NCBI GenBank assembly: GCA_900596015.1
Contig: UVIF01000021.1
Span: 272,705-336,704, forward strand
Direction: 5' to 3'
Source of the DNA: Pseudomonas viridiflava
Lineage (GTDB): Bacteria; Pseudomonadota; Gammaproteobacteria; Pseudomonadales; Pseudomonadaceae
DNA: 64,000 nucleotides
Positions 1 through 8,971 of the stretch are shown here, one piece after another. Below the pieces are notes generated by a model. The model was not told where the DNA came from. It did not search any database and saw only the letters and a list, made by a program, of their open reading frames with translations. Each line of letters starts with the position of its first letter. Positions within the stretch are counted from its first letter, which is position 1. Position numbers and translations under genes: made by a program.

Positions 1-23
1 CGAGCAATATCGCTGAGTTTCAA
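1..23 (-). CDS. fruR: fruR/cra 5' end (partial), fructose repressor
   Basis: On the minus strand a TTG codon at 23-21 opens a frame reading M-K-L-S-D-I-A before the window edge. This matches the start of LacI-family regulators, whose N-terminal helix-turn-helix usually begins with a KLSDIA-like segment. An AAGGA ribosome site sits about 9 nt upstream. The gene is divergent from fruBKA, the position of fruR/cra in Pseudomonas, and the intergenic region holds a perfect Cra operator. Only seven codons are visible, so the call rests on those residues, the ribosome site and context. Confidence 0.72.
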
Positions 24-179
24 CCGTTGATTCCTTAGTGTCGTCGCGCCGGTGCCGAGGCATTGGAGCGCGCTCATTCATCGTTTGTCGGGTGGCGCCA
101 GGCCAAGTTCAGGCAACGTAACCGACAGGTTGGACTTCAATCATCGAAGATTATCGAGTAACGTGCGCTGCATTCTAGA

Positions 180-191
180 TTAAACGTTTCA
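180..191 (+). promoter_or_regulatory. FruR/Cra operator
   Basis: The 12-mer TTAAACGTTTCA is identical to the Cra operator I know from the P. putida fruBKA promoter. It lies 167 nt before the fruB start and 157 nt before the fruR start, so one site could control both divergent transcripts. In the known system, fructose 1-phosphate made by the fructose PTS releases Cra from this site. Confidence 0.85.
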
Positions 192-357
192 GCCTGCGTG
201 TTTCCTGCCGTAAAACATCTCTTGTCGAGGTCTCATCCTTACCCTCGGCAACGCAGGCCGGACCCATCGAGAGTACAGAGCGCGCACCTCGATGCTCTAT
301 GCTCACACTTCACAACAATACCTCAGCGCGCTGCCGCCGCTGTAAAGGAGAGAGGCA

Positions 358-3231
358 ATGCTGGAGCTCACTATAGAGCAGATATCCATGGGCCAGAGCG
401 CCGTGGATAAACCCGCCGCCCTGCAATTGCTCGCCGACAAACTGGTTGCCGATGGTTTGGTGGCCGAAGGTTATCTGGCTGGCCTGCAAGCGCGTGAAGC
501 TCAAGGCTCGACCTTTCTGGGCCAAGGCATCGCCATTCCCCACGGTACGCCCGATACCCGTGACCTGGTGTTCACTACCGGCGTGCGCCTGCTGCAATTT
601 CCCGAAGGCGTGGATTGGGGTGACGGCCAGAAGGTCTACCTGGCCATCGGCATCGCCGCCAAGTCCGACGAACACCTGCGCCTGCTGCAACTGCTGACCC
701 GCGCGCTGGGTGAAACCGATCTGGGTGAAGCGCTGCGCCAGGCCGCCGATGCACCCGCGCTGCTGAAGCTACTGCAAGGAGCGCCGCAGGAATTGGCGCT
801 GGATGCGCAGATGATCGGCCTGAGCGTGATGGCCGAAGATTTCGAGGAACTGGTCTGGCGTGGTGCGCGTTTGCTGCGCCAGGCCGACTGCGTGAGCAAT
901 GGTTTTGCCGCGCTGCTTCAGCAGGTCGAAGCCTTGCCGCTGGGCGATGGCTTGTGGTGGCTGCACAGCGAACAGACCGTGAAGCGTCCGGGCCTGGCCT
1001 TCGTCACCCCTGACAAACCCCTGCGCTACCTGGGTCAGCCGCTGACCGGGCTGTTCTGTCTGGCCAGCCTGGGCGAAGCTCACCAGGCCTTGCTCGAACG
1101 CCTGTGCGCGCTGCTCATCGAAGGCCGCGGCAACGAACTGGGCGCTGCCACCAGCACCCGCGCCGTGCTCGAAGCGCTGGGCGGCGAGCTGCCTGCCGAT
1201 TGGCCCAGCGCACGCATCGTGCTGGCCAACGCACATGGCCTGCACGCGCGGCCGGCGAAGATCCTGGCGCAGTTGGCCAAGAGCTTCGAAGGCGAGATCC
1301 GCTTGCGGGTGGTCGAGTCCGGTGGCCTCGCTGTTTCTGCCAAGAGCCTGAGCAAGCTGCTCAGCCTGGGTGCGCAGCGCGGTCAGACCCTGGAACTGGT
1401 CGCCGAGCCGAGCATTGCCGGCGATGCCTTGCCGGCGTTGCTGGCGGCTATCGAGGAGGGCCTGGGCGAGGAAGTGGAACCACTGCCAAGCGTGACCGAG
1501 GCTGCTCCTGTGCAGCCCACTGTGACCAAGGCGGCCAAGGTCAAGCCACAGGCGCCACGCACGGGCGCGCAGGTGCAGGGTGTTGCCGCTGCCCCCGGGA
1601 TCGCCATGGGCCCGGCGCACATCCAGGTGCTGCACGATTTCGAATTTCCCCAGCGCGGCGAGTCCGTGGCGCTTGAGCGTGAGCGCTTGCAAGCCGCCCT
1701 CGGCCAGGTCCGTCAGGACATCGACGGGCTGATCCAGCGCGCCCAGGCGCAAGCCATCCGCGAGATTTTCGTCACTCACCAGGAAATGCTCGACGACCCG
1801 GCCCTGACCGATGAAGTCGCTGCCCGTTTGCAGCAGGGCGAAAGCGCTGCCGCGGCCTGGAACACGGTGATCGAAGCGGCCGCTGTGCAGCAGGAATCGT
1901 TGCAGGATGCCCTGCTGGCGGAGCGCGCAGCCGATCTGCGCGACATCGGCCGCCGCGTGCTGGCGCAGCTGTGTGGCGTGCCCACTCTGGAAGAACCCAA
2001 GCAAGCCTACATCCTGGTAATGGACGAGGTGGGTCCATCCGACGTTGCCCGTCTGGACCCGGCGCGCGTGGCCGGGATTCTCACCGCCCGTGGCGGCGCC
2101 ACTGCGCACAGCGCCATCGTCGCGCGTGCTCTCGGCATTCCTGCCGTGGTGGGTGCAGGCGAGGCGGTGTTGCAGATTGCCGCCGGCACTGCGCTGTTGA
2201 TCGACGGCCAGCGCGGCCTGCTGACCGTGGCCCCGGCGCCCGAGGTGCTGGAACAAGCGCTGGCCGATCGTGACCGTCGCGAGCAGCGCCTGCAGGCGGC
2301 TGCCGAGCGACGCATGGAGAGCGCCGTGACCCTCGACGGGCACGCAGTGGAAGTGTTCGCCAACATCGGCGAAAGCGCCGGTGTCGCCAAGGCCGTGGAG
2401 CAGGGCGCCGAAGGCGTTGGCCTGCTGCGCACCGAGCTGATTTTCATGGCCCATTCGCAAGCCCCGGACGAGGCGGTGCAGGAAGCCGAGTACCGCCGCG
2501 TGCTCGATGGCCTGCAAGGTCGGCCGTTGGTGGTGCGCACGCTCGATGTGGGCGGCGACAAGCCCTTGCCGTACTGGCCGATCGACAAGGAAGAGAACCC
2601 GTTTCTGGGGGTGCGCGGCATTCGCCTGACCCTGCAGCGTCCCGACGTGATGGAAGGCCAGCTGCGCGCACTGCTGCGCGCTGCCGACAACCGTCCGTTG
2701 CGGATCATGTTCCCCATGGTCGGCAGCCTCGAAGAGTGGCGCCAGGCCAAGGACATGACCGAGCGCGTGCGCCGCGAGATCCCGGTCAAGGACCTGCAGC
2801 TGGGCATCATGATCGAGGTGCCGTCGGCGGCATTGCTAGCACCGGTGTTGGCCCGCGAGGTCGACTTCTTCAGCATCGGCACCAACGACCTGACCCAGTA
2901 CACGCTGGCCATCGACCGTGGTCACCCGACCCTCTCGGCCCAGGCCGATGGCCTGCACCCCGCGGTGCTGCAACTGATCGACATCACCGTGCGTGCGGCG
3001 CACGACTACGGCAAGTGGGTCGGCGTGTGCGGCGAACTGGCGGCCGATCCGCTGGCGGTGCCGTTGCTGGTCGGCCTGGGTGTGGATGAATTGAGTGTCT
3101 CGGCGCGCAGCATCGCCGAGGTCAAGGCGGGGGTGCGCGAGCTGACGCTCAGCCACGCGCAACAATTGGCCCGGCATGCGCTCGGGCTGGGCACCGCTGC
3201 GCAGGTACGTGCCCTGGTGGAGAAATCTTGA
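358..3231 (+). CDS. fruB: PTS fructose multiphosphoryl transfer protein (EIIA-HPr-EI)
   Basis: 957 aa, the usual length of Pseudomonas FruB. It carries phosphate from PEP to the membrane permease FruA during fructose uptake. Three modules are visible: EIIA-Fru at about 1-145 with phospho-His62 in IPHGTPD; an HPr domain at about 282-370 with phospho-His296 in HGLHARPA; and Enzyme I from about 400 to the end with phospho-His584 in GGATAHS and the PEP-domain signatures DLTQYTLA and GVCGELA. An Ala/Pro/Lys-rich linker (about 375-400) joins HPr and EI. The ATG follows a GGAGAG ribosome site. It is the first gene of fruBKA; its TGA shares one base with the fruK ATG. Confidence 0.97.
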   Translation: MLELTIEQISMGQSAVDKPAALQLLADKLVADGLVAEGYLAGLQAREAQGSTFLGQGIAIPHGTPDTRDLVFTTGVRLLQFPEGVDWGDGQKVYLAIGIAAKSDEHLRLLQLLTRALGETDLGEALRQAADAPALLKLLQGAPQELALDAQMIGLSVMAEDFEELVWRGARLLRQADCVSNGFAALLQQVEALPLGDGLWWLHSEQTVKRPGLAFVTPDKPLRYLGQPLTGLFCLASLGEAHQALLERLCALLIEGRGNELGAATSTRAVLEALGGELPADWPSARIVLANAHGLHARPAKILAQLAKSFEGEIRLRVVESGGLAVSAKSLSKLLSLGAQRGQTLELVAEPSIAGDALPALLAAIEEGLGEEVEPLPSVTEAAPVQPTVTKAAKVKPQAPRTGAQVQGVAAAPGIAMGPAHIQVLHDFEFPQRGESVALERERLQAALGQVRQDIDGLIQRAQAQAIREIFVTHQEMLDDPALTDEVAARLQQGESAAAAWNTVIEAAAVQQESLQDALLAERAADLRDIGRRVLAQLCGVPTLEEPKQAYILVMDEVGPSDVARLDPARVAGILTARGGATAHSAIVARALGIPAVVGAGEAVLQIAAGTALLIDGQRGLLTVAPAPEVLEQALADRDRREQRLQAAAERRMESAVTLDGHAVEVFANIGESAGVAKAVEQGAEGVGLLRTELIFMAHSQAPDEAVQEAEYRRVLDGLQGRPLVVRTLDVGGDKPLPYWPIDKEENPFLGVRGIRLTLQRPDVMEGQLRALLRAADNRPLRIMFPMVGSLEEWRQAKDMTERVRREIPVKDLQLGIMIEVPSAALLAPVLAREVDFFSIGTNDLTQYTLAIDRGHPTLSAQADGLHPAVLQLIDITVRAAHDYGKWVGVCGELAADPLAVPLLVGLGVDELSVSARSIAEVKAGVRELTLSHAQQLARHALGLGTAAQVRALVEKS

Positions 3232-4172
3232 TGGCACGCATCCTGACCCTGACGCTCAATCCGGCGTTGGACCTGACCGTGGAAATCGACGGACTGGAAC
3301 TGGGCGAAGTCAATCGCAGCACTGCCTTGCACCGGCACGCCGCCGGCAAGGGCCTCAACGTTGCCCAGGTGTTGGCCGACCTCGGCCATCGAGTGACGGT
3401 GAGCGGCTTTTTGGGCGAGGCCAACCCGCAACCGTTCGAGGCCTTGTTCGCCCAACGCGGTTTCACCGATGCGTTCATTCGCGTACCGGGTGAGACGCGC
3501 AGCAACATCAAGCTGGCCGAACGCAGTGGCCGGGTCACCGACCTCAATGGTCCAGGGCCCGTGGTCGACGACCAGGCCCAGGCCGCTCTGCTGGCACGCC
3601 TGCACGACATTGCAGCGGGCCACGACGCCGTCGTAGTCGCCGGCAGCCTGCCGCGTGGGGTGAGCCCTGAATGGTTTCAGGCGCTGCTCGAACAGCTTGC
3701 GCACATGGGCTTGAAGGTGGCACTCGATACCAGCGGGGCTGCCTTGCGCGCGGGCTTGAAGACGCGTCCATGGCTGATCAAGCCCAATACCCACGAGCTT
3801 ACCGAGGTGCTTGGGAGTTCCGTGGAAACGCCGGCCGAGCAGGCGGCTGCGGCGCAGCGCCTGTTGGCTGACGGCGTCGCCAATGTGGTGATCTCGCAGG
3901 GCGAACGCGGCGTCAATTGGTTCGCCGCCGGCCTGGCATTGCAGGCCTTGCCACCCACCGTCGAGGTCGCCAGCACCGTCGGTGCCGGAGACTCGCTGCT
4001 GGCCGGGTTGGTGCACGGTCTGCTCAGCGAGCAGGCGCCGGAACACAGCCTGCGCACGGCCACGGCGATCGCCGCCATGGCGGTGACGCAGATCGGCTTC
4101 GGAATCAGTGATGCCGCGCACCTGGCGCGGCTTGAAAGCGGCGTCAGCGTACGTCCGCTGACAGAACAATAA
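3231..4172 (+). CDS. fruK: 1-phosphofructokinase
   Basis: 313 aa from the ATG at 3231, whose A is the last base of the fruB stop (TGATG), implying translational coupling; a TTG one codon upstream is less likely. A pfkB/ribokinase-fold kinase that converts the fructose 1-phosphate delivered by FruBA to fructose 1,6-bisphosphate in the cytoplasm. The N-terminal TLNPALD and the anion-hole motif GAGD at 251-254, with Asp254 as catalytic base, are diagnostic. It sits between fruB and fruA, and its substrate is also the Cra effector, so its activity feeds back on the operon. Confidence 0.95.
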   Translation: MARILTLTLNPALDLTVEIDGLELGEVNRSTALHRHAAGKGLNVAQVLADLGHRVTVSGFLGEANPQPFEALFAQRGFTDAFIRVPGETRSNIKLAERSGRVTDLNGPGPVVDDQAQAALLARLHDIAAGHDAVVVAGSLPRGVSPEWFQALLEQLAHMGLKVALDTSGAALRAGLKTRPWLIKPNTHELTEVLGSSVETPAEQAAAAQRLLADGVANVVISQGERGVNWFAAGLALQALPPTVEVASTVGAGDSLLAGLVHGLLSEQAPEHSLRTATAIAAMAVTQIGFGISDAAHLARLESGVSVRPLTEQ

Positions 4173-4183
4173 GAGGGTTGAAG

Positions 4184-5914
4184 ATGAAACTAGCTATTGT
4201 CACCGCGTGCCCCAGCGGGCGGGTGTCCAGCGTCTTGAGCGCACGTCTGCTCGACGCTGCGGCCCGTCGCCAGGGCTGGACCACCTTCGTTGAAGTGTTC
4301 GACCCGCAACACCCGGAACTGCGCCTGAGCGCAGCCGATATCGAGAACGCGGATTGGGTGCTGGTGGTCAACACCGGCGCCATGGACCTGAGCCGCTTCG
4401 TCGGCAAGCGACTGTTCCAGAGCAGCCCGGCCCACGCCCTGCAGGACGTCGACGGCTTCCTGCGCCAGGCCGCCGATCAGGCCAAGCCCTATGCCGCGGC
4501 ACCGGCAGCCGCCGCGGCCGCTTCGCGCGCGCCACGGCTGGTGGCGGTCACCGCTTGCCCGACCGGGGTGGCGCACACGTTCATGGCGGCCGAGGCCTTG
4601 CAGCAAGGCGCCAAGCAGTTGGGTTATGAACTGCAGGTGGAAACCCAGGGTTCGGTGGGTGCGCGCAATCCGTTGAGCGTGCAGGCCATCGACGAAGCCG
4701 ACGTGGTGCTGTTGGCCGCCGACATCGAAGTGGCCACCGAGCGCTTTGCCGGCAAGAAGATCTATCGCTGCGGCACCGGTATCGCTTTGAAGCAGGCCCA
4801 GGCCACGCTGAACAAGGCGTTGGCCGAAGGTGAAGTGGAGTCCACCGGCAGCGCTGCCGGTGCGCCCAAGAAGCAGGAAAAGACCGGCGTCTACAAGCAC
4901 CTGTTGACCGGTGTGTCGTTCATGCTGCCGATGGTGGTGGCGGGCGGTTTGCTGATCGCGCTGTCGTTCGTGTTCGGTATCGAGGCCTTCAAGGAACCCG
5001 GCACCTTGCCGGCGGCGTTGATGCAGATCGGTGGCGAAGCGGCGTTCAAGCTGATGGTGCCGCTGCTCGCGGGCTACATCGCTTATTCCATCGCTGACCG
5101 TCCGGGACTTGCGCCGGGCATGATTGGTGGTTTGCTGGCGAGCACTCTGGGTGCGGGCTTCATTGGCGGTATCGCGGCCGGTTTCATCGCCGGTTACGCG
5201 GCCAAGGCGATCAACCGCTATGCGCGCCTGCCAGCCAGTCTGGAGGCGCTCAAGCCGATCCTGATCATTCCGCTGCTGGCCAGCCTGTTCACCGGCCTGG
5301 TGATGATCTACGTGGTGGGCAAACCGGTGGCCGGCATGCTCGCTGGGCTGACCACCTTCCTCGACAGCATGGGCACGACCAATGCGTTGCTGCTGGGTGT
5401 GCTGCTGGGGGCGATGATGTGCGTCGACCTGGGCGGACCGATCAACAAGGCCGCGTACGCGTTTTCGGTGGGGCTGCTGGCCTCGCAGAGCTACGCACCG
5501 ATGGCCGCGACCATGGCTGCAGGCATGGTGCCGCCGATTGGCTTGGGCCTGGCCACGTTCCTGGCCCGGCGCAAGTTTGCCCAGACCGAGCGTGAGGCCG
5601 GCAAAGCGGCGTTGGTGCTGGGGCTGTGCTTCATTTCCGAAGGCGCCATACCGTTCGCTGCCAAGGATCCGCTGCGGGTGATCCCGGCGAGCCTGGTCGG
5701 TGGCGCGTTGACCGGCGCATTGTCGATGTACTTCGGCTGCAAGCTGATGGCGCCGCACGGTGGGCTGTTCGTGTTGCTGATTCCCAACGCGATCAACCAT
5801 GCCTTGCTGTATCTGCTGGCCATCGTTGCCGGTGCCTTGCTGACGGCGGTGGTGTATGCCGTAATCAAGAAGCCGGAAGTGCAGGAAATTGCCGTAGAAC
5901 CGGTCAAGGCCTGA
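4184..5914 (+). CDS. fruA: PTS fructose transporter subunit EIIB'BC
   Basis: 576 aa. Inner-membrane permease that phosphorylates fructose to fructose 1-phosphate during import. Two tandem EIIB domains come first: a B' domain at about 1-100 with Cys9, and the active EIIB at about 118-215 whose phospho-Cys125 lies in AVTACPTGVAHT. An EIIC domain with about eight to ten hydrophobic helices fills residues 240 to the end. The ATG at 4184 follows AAGAGGGTTGA; a TTG two codons upstream is less likely. It is the last gene of the operon, 11 nt after fruK, and is followed at once by REP sequence. Confidence 0.96.
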   Translation: MKLAIVTACPSGRVSSVLSARLLDAAARRQGWTTFVEVFDPQHPELRLSAADIENADWVLVVNTGAMDLSRFVGKRLFQSSPAHALQDVDGFLRQAADQAKPYAAAPAAAAAASRAPRLVAVTACPTGVAHTFMAAEALQQGAKQLGYELQVETQGSVGARNPLSVQAIDEADVVLLAADIEVATERFAGKKIYRCGTGIALKQAQATLNKALAEGEVESTGSAAGAPKKQEKTGVYKHLLTGVSFMLPMVVAGGLLIALSFVFGIEAFKEPGTLPAALMQIGGEAAFKLMVPLLAGYIAYSIADRPGLAPGMIGGLLASTLGAGFIGGIAAGFIAGYAAKAINRYARLPASLEALKPILIIPLLASLFTGLVMIYVVGKPVAGMLAGLTTFLDSMGTTNALLLGVLLGAMMCVDLGGPINKAAYAFSVGLLASQSYAPMAATMAAGMVPPIGLGLATFLARRKFAQTEREAGKAALVLGLCFISEGAIPFAAKDPLRVIPASLVGGALTGALSMYFGCKLMAPHGGLFVLLIPNAINHALLYLLAIVAGALLTAVVYAVIKKPEVQEIAVEPVKA

Positions 5915-5918
5915 TCCC

Positions 5919-5946
5919 GTAGCAGCGGCGCAAGCCGCGTCCGGCC
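5919..5946. repeat. REP-type element
   Basis: Imperfect palindrome of the form gtagcagcggcgcaagccgcgt, directly after fruA. The same core, in either orientation, recurs within 5979-6008, at 6244-6275, five times at 41180-41401 and five times at 42309-42520, so it is the commonest REP family in this window. Confidence 0.8.
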
Positions 5947-5962
5947 TCACCGTGGTGAACCA

Positions 5963-6221
5963 GATACACCGCATGCACCGCCGACGCGGCTCGCGCCGCT
6001 GCTACAAGGGGCGCGATCAGCCTGGATGGGGCGGGCACACCGCACGCGGTGTGCGGTTTCATCGCGGTGAGGTTGACACACCGCATGCACCGCCGACGCG
6101 GCTTGCGCCGCTGCTACAAGGGGCGCGATCAGCCTGGATGGGGCGGGCACACCGCACGCGGTGTGCGGTTTCATCGCGGTGAGGTTGATACACCGCATGC
6201 ATCGCCGACGCGGCTTGCGCC
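5963..6221. repeat. 112-bp tandem repeat (two full copies plus a partial third)
   Basis: Copies begin at 5963, 6075 and 6187, with the internal GCATGC at 5971, 6083 and 6195, giving an exact 112-bp period. Copies one and two are nearly identical. Each contains one REP half (gacgcggcttgcgccgctgctac) plus about 80 bp of unique sequence including the palindrome ccgcacgcggtgtgcgg. The third copy breaks off after about 35 bp. No convincing gene lies within; the open frames across it are by-products of periodicity. Confidence 0.9.
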
Positions 6222-6243
6222 CGCCGATTGACACACCGCACCC

Positions 6244-6275
6244 CTGTAGCAGCGGCGCGAGCCGCGTCGGCGGTA
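6244..6275. repeat. REP-type element, inverted
   Basis: tgtagcagcggcgcgagccgcgtcgg, in inverted orientation to the copies inside the 112-bp repeat. It closes the repeat block just before the stop codon of the flavoreductase gene. Confidence 0.75.
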
Positions 6276-6286
6276 CACGCGATGGT

Positions 6287-8812
6287 TCAGTAGACGTCGC
6301 GGCGGTAGCGGCCGGTTTCGATCAGGTCGTTCAGACGTTCGCGGCCCAGCACCTGCGTCAGCACTTCATCCACGCCGCTGGCCATCCCCTGCAAGCTGCC
6401 GCACACATAGATCACCGCGCCATCCTCCACCCACTGCAGCAACACCTCACCGGCCTCGCGCAAACGATCCTGCACGTACACCTTGTGCGCCTGATCGCGC
6501 GAAAACGCCAGATCCAGTCGCGCCAGCTCACCGCTTGCCAGCCACCCCAGCAACTCATCCGCGCAGAGGAAATCATGGTTCCGATTACGTTCGCCGAACA
6601 GTAACCAATTGCGCCGCTGACCCTGTTCGATGCGCGCCTTGAGCAAGCTGCGCAAGCCAGCCAGGCCCGTGCCGTTGCCCAGCAGAATCACCGGTACCGG
6701 TTCCTGCGGCAGATGAAAGCCGGCGTTGCGCCGCAAACGCAAGCTGACCGCCCCGTGCAGCTGCGCGTGTTCGGTCAGCCATCCCGACCCCAGCCCCAGG
6801 CTGCCGTCGACGTGGCGCTCCTGGCGCACGATCAACTCCAGCCGGCCATCGCTGGGTAGCGAAGCGATGGAATACTCACGTGCGGCAAGAGGAATCAGCG
6901 CATCCACCAGCGCCTGTGCATGCAGACCGACCAGGTGCCCGCGACTGGCCGGCAGTTGCCGACTGGCCAGCGCCTGACCAAGCGGCTCCTGCAAGCCATC
7001 GACCTCAACCAGCGCAGACGCCTGCAGCCCCAGCCCCGACAAACACTGTTCGATGGCCGCACAGCTGTTGCGCGGCAGCACGTCGACCAGATCGCCAGCC
7101 TGCCATTGGGCGTCGCCATCATTGTGCAAGGCAATGCGATAGACCGTCGCGCCTTCACTCCCCGGATTCAGCAGCTGGCGTTCGATCAAGGTCCACGGGC
7201 TGAACACCGGTGCCTGCCACACGGCCTGGGCGACGCCCCCGGTCAGCCCGCTCAATTGCTGCTGCCAGTGCTGCAAGGCTGCCGGGTCGGCGTTGTCGAC
7301 CTCGATCGAGGCAAACAGTGGCTGGGCGCCACGGGCATCGAGCCATTGGTCCAGACGATGAGCGAAGCCGCAGAACTGCTGGTATTGCCGGTCACCCAGG
7401 GCCAGCACGGCGTAGCGTAAGCCGGGCAGGGCACAAGCACTGCCGAGCACCTTGCGCTCGAAGCCGCGCGCGGTGTCGGGTGCCTCGCCGTCGCCGAACG
7501 TGCTGACCACGAACAACGCCCTGTCGGCCTGCCGCAGCTGTGTTTCATCCACCTCGCCCAAGGCGCGGACACGCACGTTTTGCCCAGCCGACTGCAGTTG
7601 CCCGGCGGTTTGCCACGCCAGTTGCTCGGCGAAACCGCTCTGGCTGGCGAACCCGATCAACCAGCCGGCCGACGCCTCGTCCTGCTCATGCAAGGCGCCG
7701 CGAGCCAGCCGCACCTGGCGCTTCTTGCGACGTCGATCCAGGTACAGCAGCCAGCCTGTAATGAGGAACAACGGCATCGTCAGGCTCGCCAGCATCATCA
7801 GGATACGACCGACCAGGCCGAAATAACTGCCCACGTGCAGGGCGTAGATGCTGGTCAGCAATTGCGCCTTCAGCGACTTGTCCTCATAGCGCTGGATGTC
7901 CTTGACCTGACCGGTAGCGGGGTCGAGGCTGAGCAGGCCGAAGGCACGATCATGGGGCGAATCCGTGCGCAGGTAGAACACCGTGGCCGGCAGCCCGACA
8001 TTGCCCGGAATACGCATGTTGACCACGCTCAACCGGGGGCCGACCGCGCCCTGGATGCTGGCCCACAGGGCGTCGTAATCGACCTTGGGCGCCACATCGG
8101 CAGAAGACGCGGTACGCCGCTCCATGCGCTGGGCGGCGGGGTTGTCGGAGAGCATCCTGTTCACCGCGTTGCCGAACCACTGGTAAGACCAGGTCAGGCC
8201 GGTCAGGGCCGCCAGCAGGTAGAACAGCAGGCACCAGGTGCCGAACACCGCATGCAGGTCCCAATTGAAGGCGCGGCCCTTCTTGGCCCAGTCTAGGGTC
8301 AGCCAGGTGCGCCATTGCAGCGCCTTGCGCGGCCAGCGCAGATACAGGCCGGAAAGACAGAAGAACACCAGCATCAAGGTACAGGCGGCGGTGATCTGCC
8401 GGCCCGTCGCGCCCATGGCCAGGAAGCGATGCAGATCCAGCATCAAGTCGAAGAAACCTTCGCCGACCACTTCGCCCTGCAACTCCCCGGTGTACGGATC
8501 GAAATAGGCCGAGGGCCCTCGACGTTGCCCTGGCGGCGGGGTGAACGACACCCGTGCTGCGCTGCCGTCGACCAGATCCACACGCAGTGCAGCAACCTTG
8601 CTGCCTTGCCGCTGCTCGAGAATTTCCACCAACTGCGCAGCAGGCAGAATGCCGGCCTCGCGGATCTGCACGTTCAGGGTCTGCGGATTGAGCGCGCGCA
8701 GGATTTCATCCTCGAACGAATAGCTGGCTCCGGTGATACCCATCAGGGCCAGCACCAGGCCGCCGGTGATGCCGAAAAACCAGTGCAACTGGAAGAGGAC
8801 GTTCTTGAACAC
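6287..8812 (-). CDS. PepSY-TM / flavodoxin / NADPH reductase fusion (ferric-siderophore reductase candidate)
   Basis: 841 aa with a GTG start at 8812 preceded by AAGG. The N-terminal half is a PepSY-associated membrane domain with hydrophobic segments near 10-35, 140-165, 190-215 and 340-365. A flavodoxin-like FMN domain follows (about 385-530, FASQSGFAE), then an FAD/NAD(P)H reductase module of the sulfite-reductase alpha type (about 545-841, with GNGTGLAGL and [10 protein letters not shown]). Its position beside piuA matches P. aeruginosa PA4513. I infer it passes electrons from NADPH through the inner membrane to reduce ferric siderophore in the periplasm. A Fur-like box lies just upstream. 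Confidence 0.85.
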   Translation of the reverse strand: MFKNVLFQLHWFFGITGGLVLALMGITGASYSFEDEILRALNPQTLNVQIREAGILPAAQLVEILEQRQGSKVAALRVDLVDGSAARVSFTPPPGQRRGPSAYFDPYTGELQGEVVGEGFFDLMLDLHRFLAMGATGRQITAACTLMLVFFCLSGLYLRWPRKALQWRTWLTLDWAKKGRAFNWDLHAVFGTWCLLFYLLAALTGLTWSYQWFGNAVNRMLSDNPAAQRMERRTASSADVAPKVDYDALWASIQGAVGPRLSVVNMRIPGNVGLPATVFYLRTDSPHDRAFGLLSLDPATGQVKDIQRYEDKSLKAQLLTSIYALHVGSYFGLVGRILMMLASLTMPLFLITGWLLYLDRRRKKRQVRLARGALHEQDEASAGWLIGFASQSGFAEQLAWQTAGQLQSAGQNVRVRALGEVDETQLRQADRALFVVSTFGDGEAPDTARGFERKVLGSACALPGLRYAVLALGDRQYQQFCGFAHRLDQWLDARGAQPLFASIEVDNADPAALQHWQQQLSGLTGGVAQAVWQAPVFSPWTLIERQLLNPGSEGATVYRIALHNDGDAQWQAGDLVDVLPRNSCAAIEQCLSGLGLQASALVEVDGLQEPLGQALASRQLPASRGHLVGLHAQALVDALIPLAAREYSIASLPSDGRLELIVRQERHVDGSLGLGSGWLTEHAQLHGAVSLRLRRNAGFHLPQEPVPVILLGNGTGLAGLRSLLKARIEQGQRRNWLLFGERNRNHDFLCADELLGWLASGELARLDLAFSRDQAHKVYVQDRLREAGEVLLQWVEDGAVIYVCGSLQGMASGVDEVLTQVLGRERLNDLIETGRYRRDVY

Positions 8813-8864
8813 GAATCACCTTGAGCGGGCCGATCGAAAGGAGGGCAGACGGCATTATGCAGCA

Positions 8865-8883
8865 CTGGCTGAGAATCAGTCTC
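8865..8883 (-). promoter_or_regulatory. possible Fur box before the flavoreductase
   Basis: On the minus strand this 19-mer contains TGATTCTCA, a core common in Pseudomonas Fur sites, and matches 10 of 19 positions of GATAATGATAATCATTATC. It lies about 55 nt before the GTG start. Moderate match only. Confidence 0.4.
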
Positions 8884-8921
8884 AGGCGCACCGATTCCAT
8901 TCGTTGCCGTTACGACGGGAA

Positions 8922-8953
8922 ACGCCCCGCGTCGTCGAAACGAGCGGGGCGCA
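8922..8953 (-). terminator. probable terminator after piuA
   Basis: CGCCCCGC (8923-8930) and GCGGGGCG (8944-8951) form an 8-bp GC stem just after the piuA stop. The T tract on the minus strand is short (GTTTCCC), so termination may be inefficient and allow read-through into the flavoreductase gene. Confidence 0.5.
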
Positions 8954-8971
8954 GCGACCGATGCGCAATCG

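Noticed and set aside
769..2517. 582-codon frame antisense to fruB
   Set aside because: It lies wholly opposite a well-supported gene, has no ribosome site and its protein shows only the composition bias of a GC-rich antisense frame.
4190..5974. 594-codon frame antisense to fruA
   Set aside because: Same reason; rich in His, Gln and Arg as expected from the reverse complement of a membrane protein gene.
5963..6241. Short frames across the 112-bp repeat on both strands
   Set aside because: Open only because the repeat is GC-rich and periodic; no ribosome sites.
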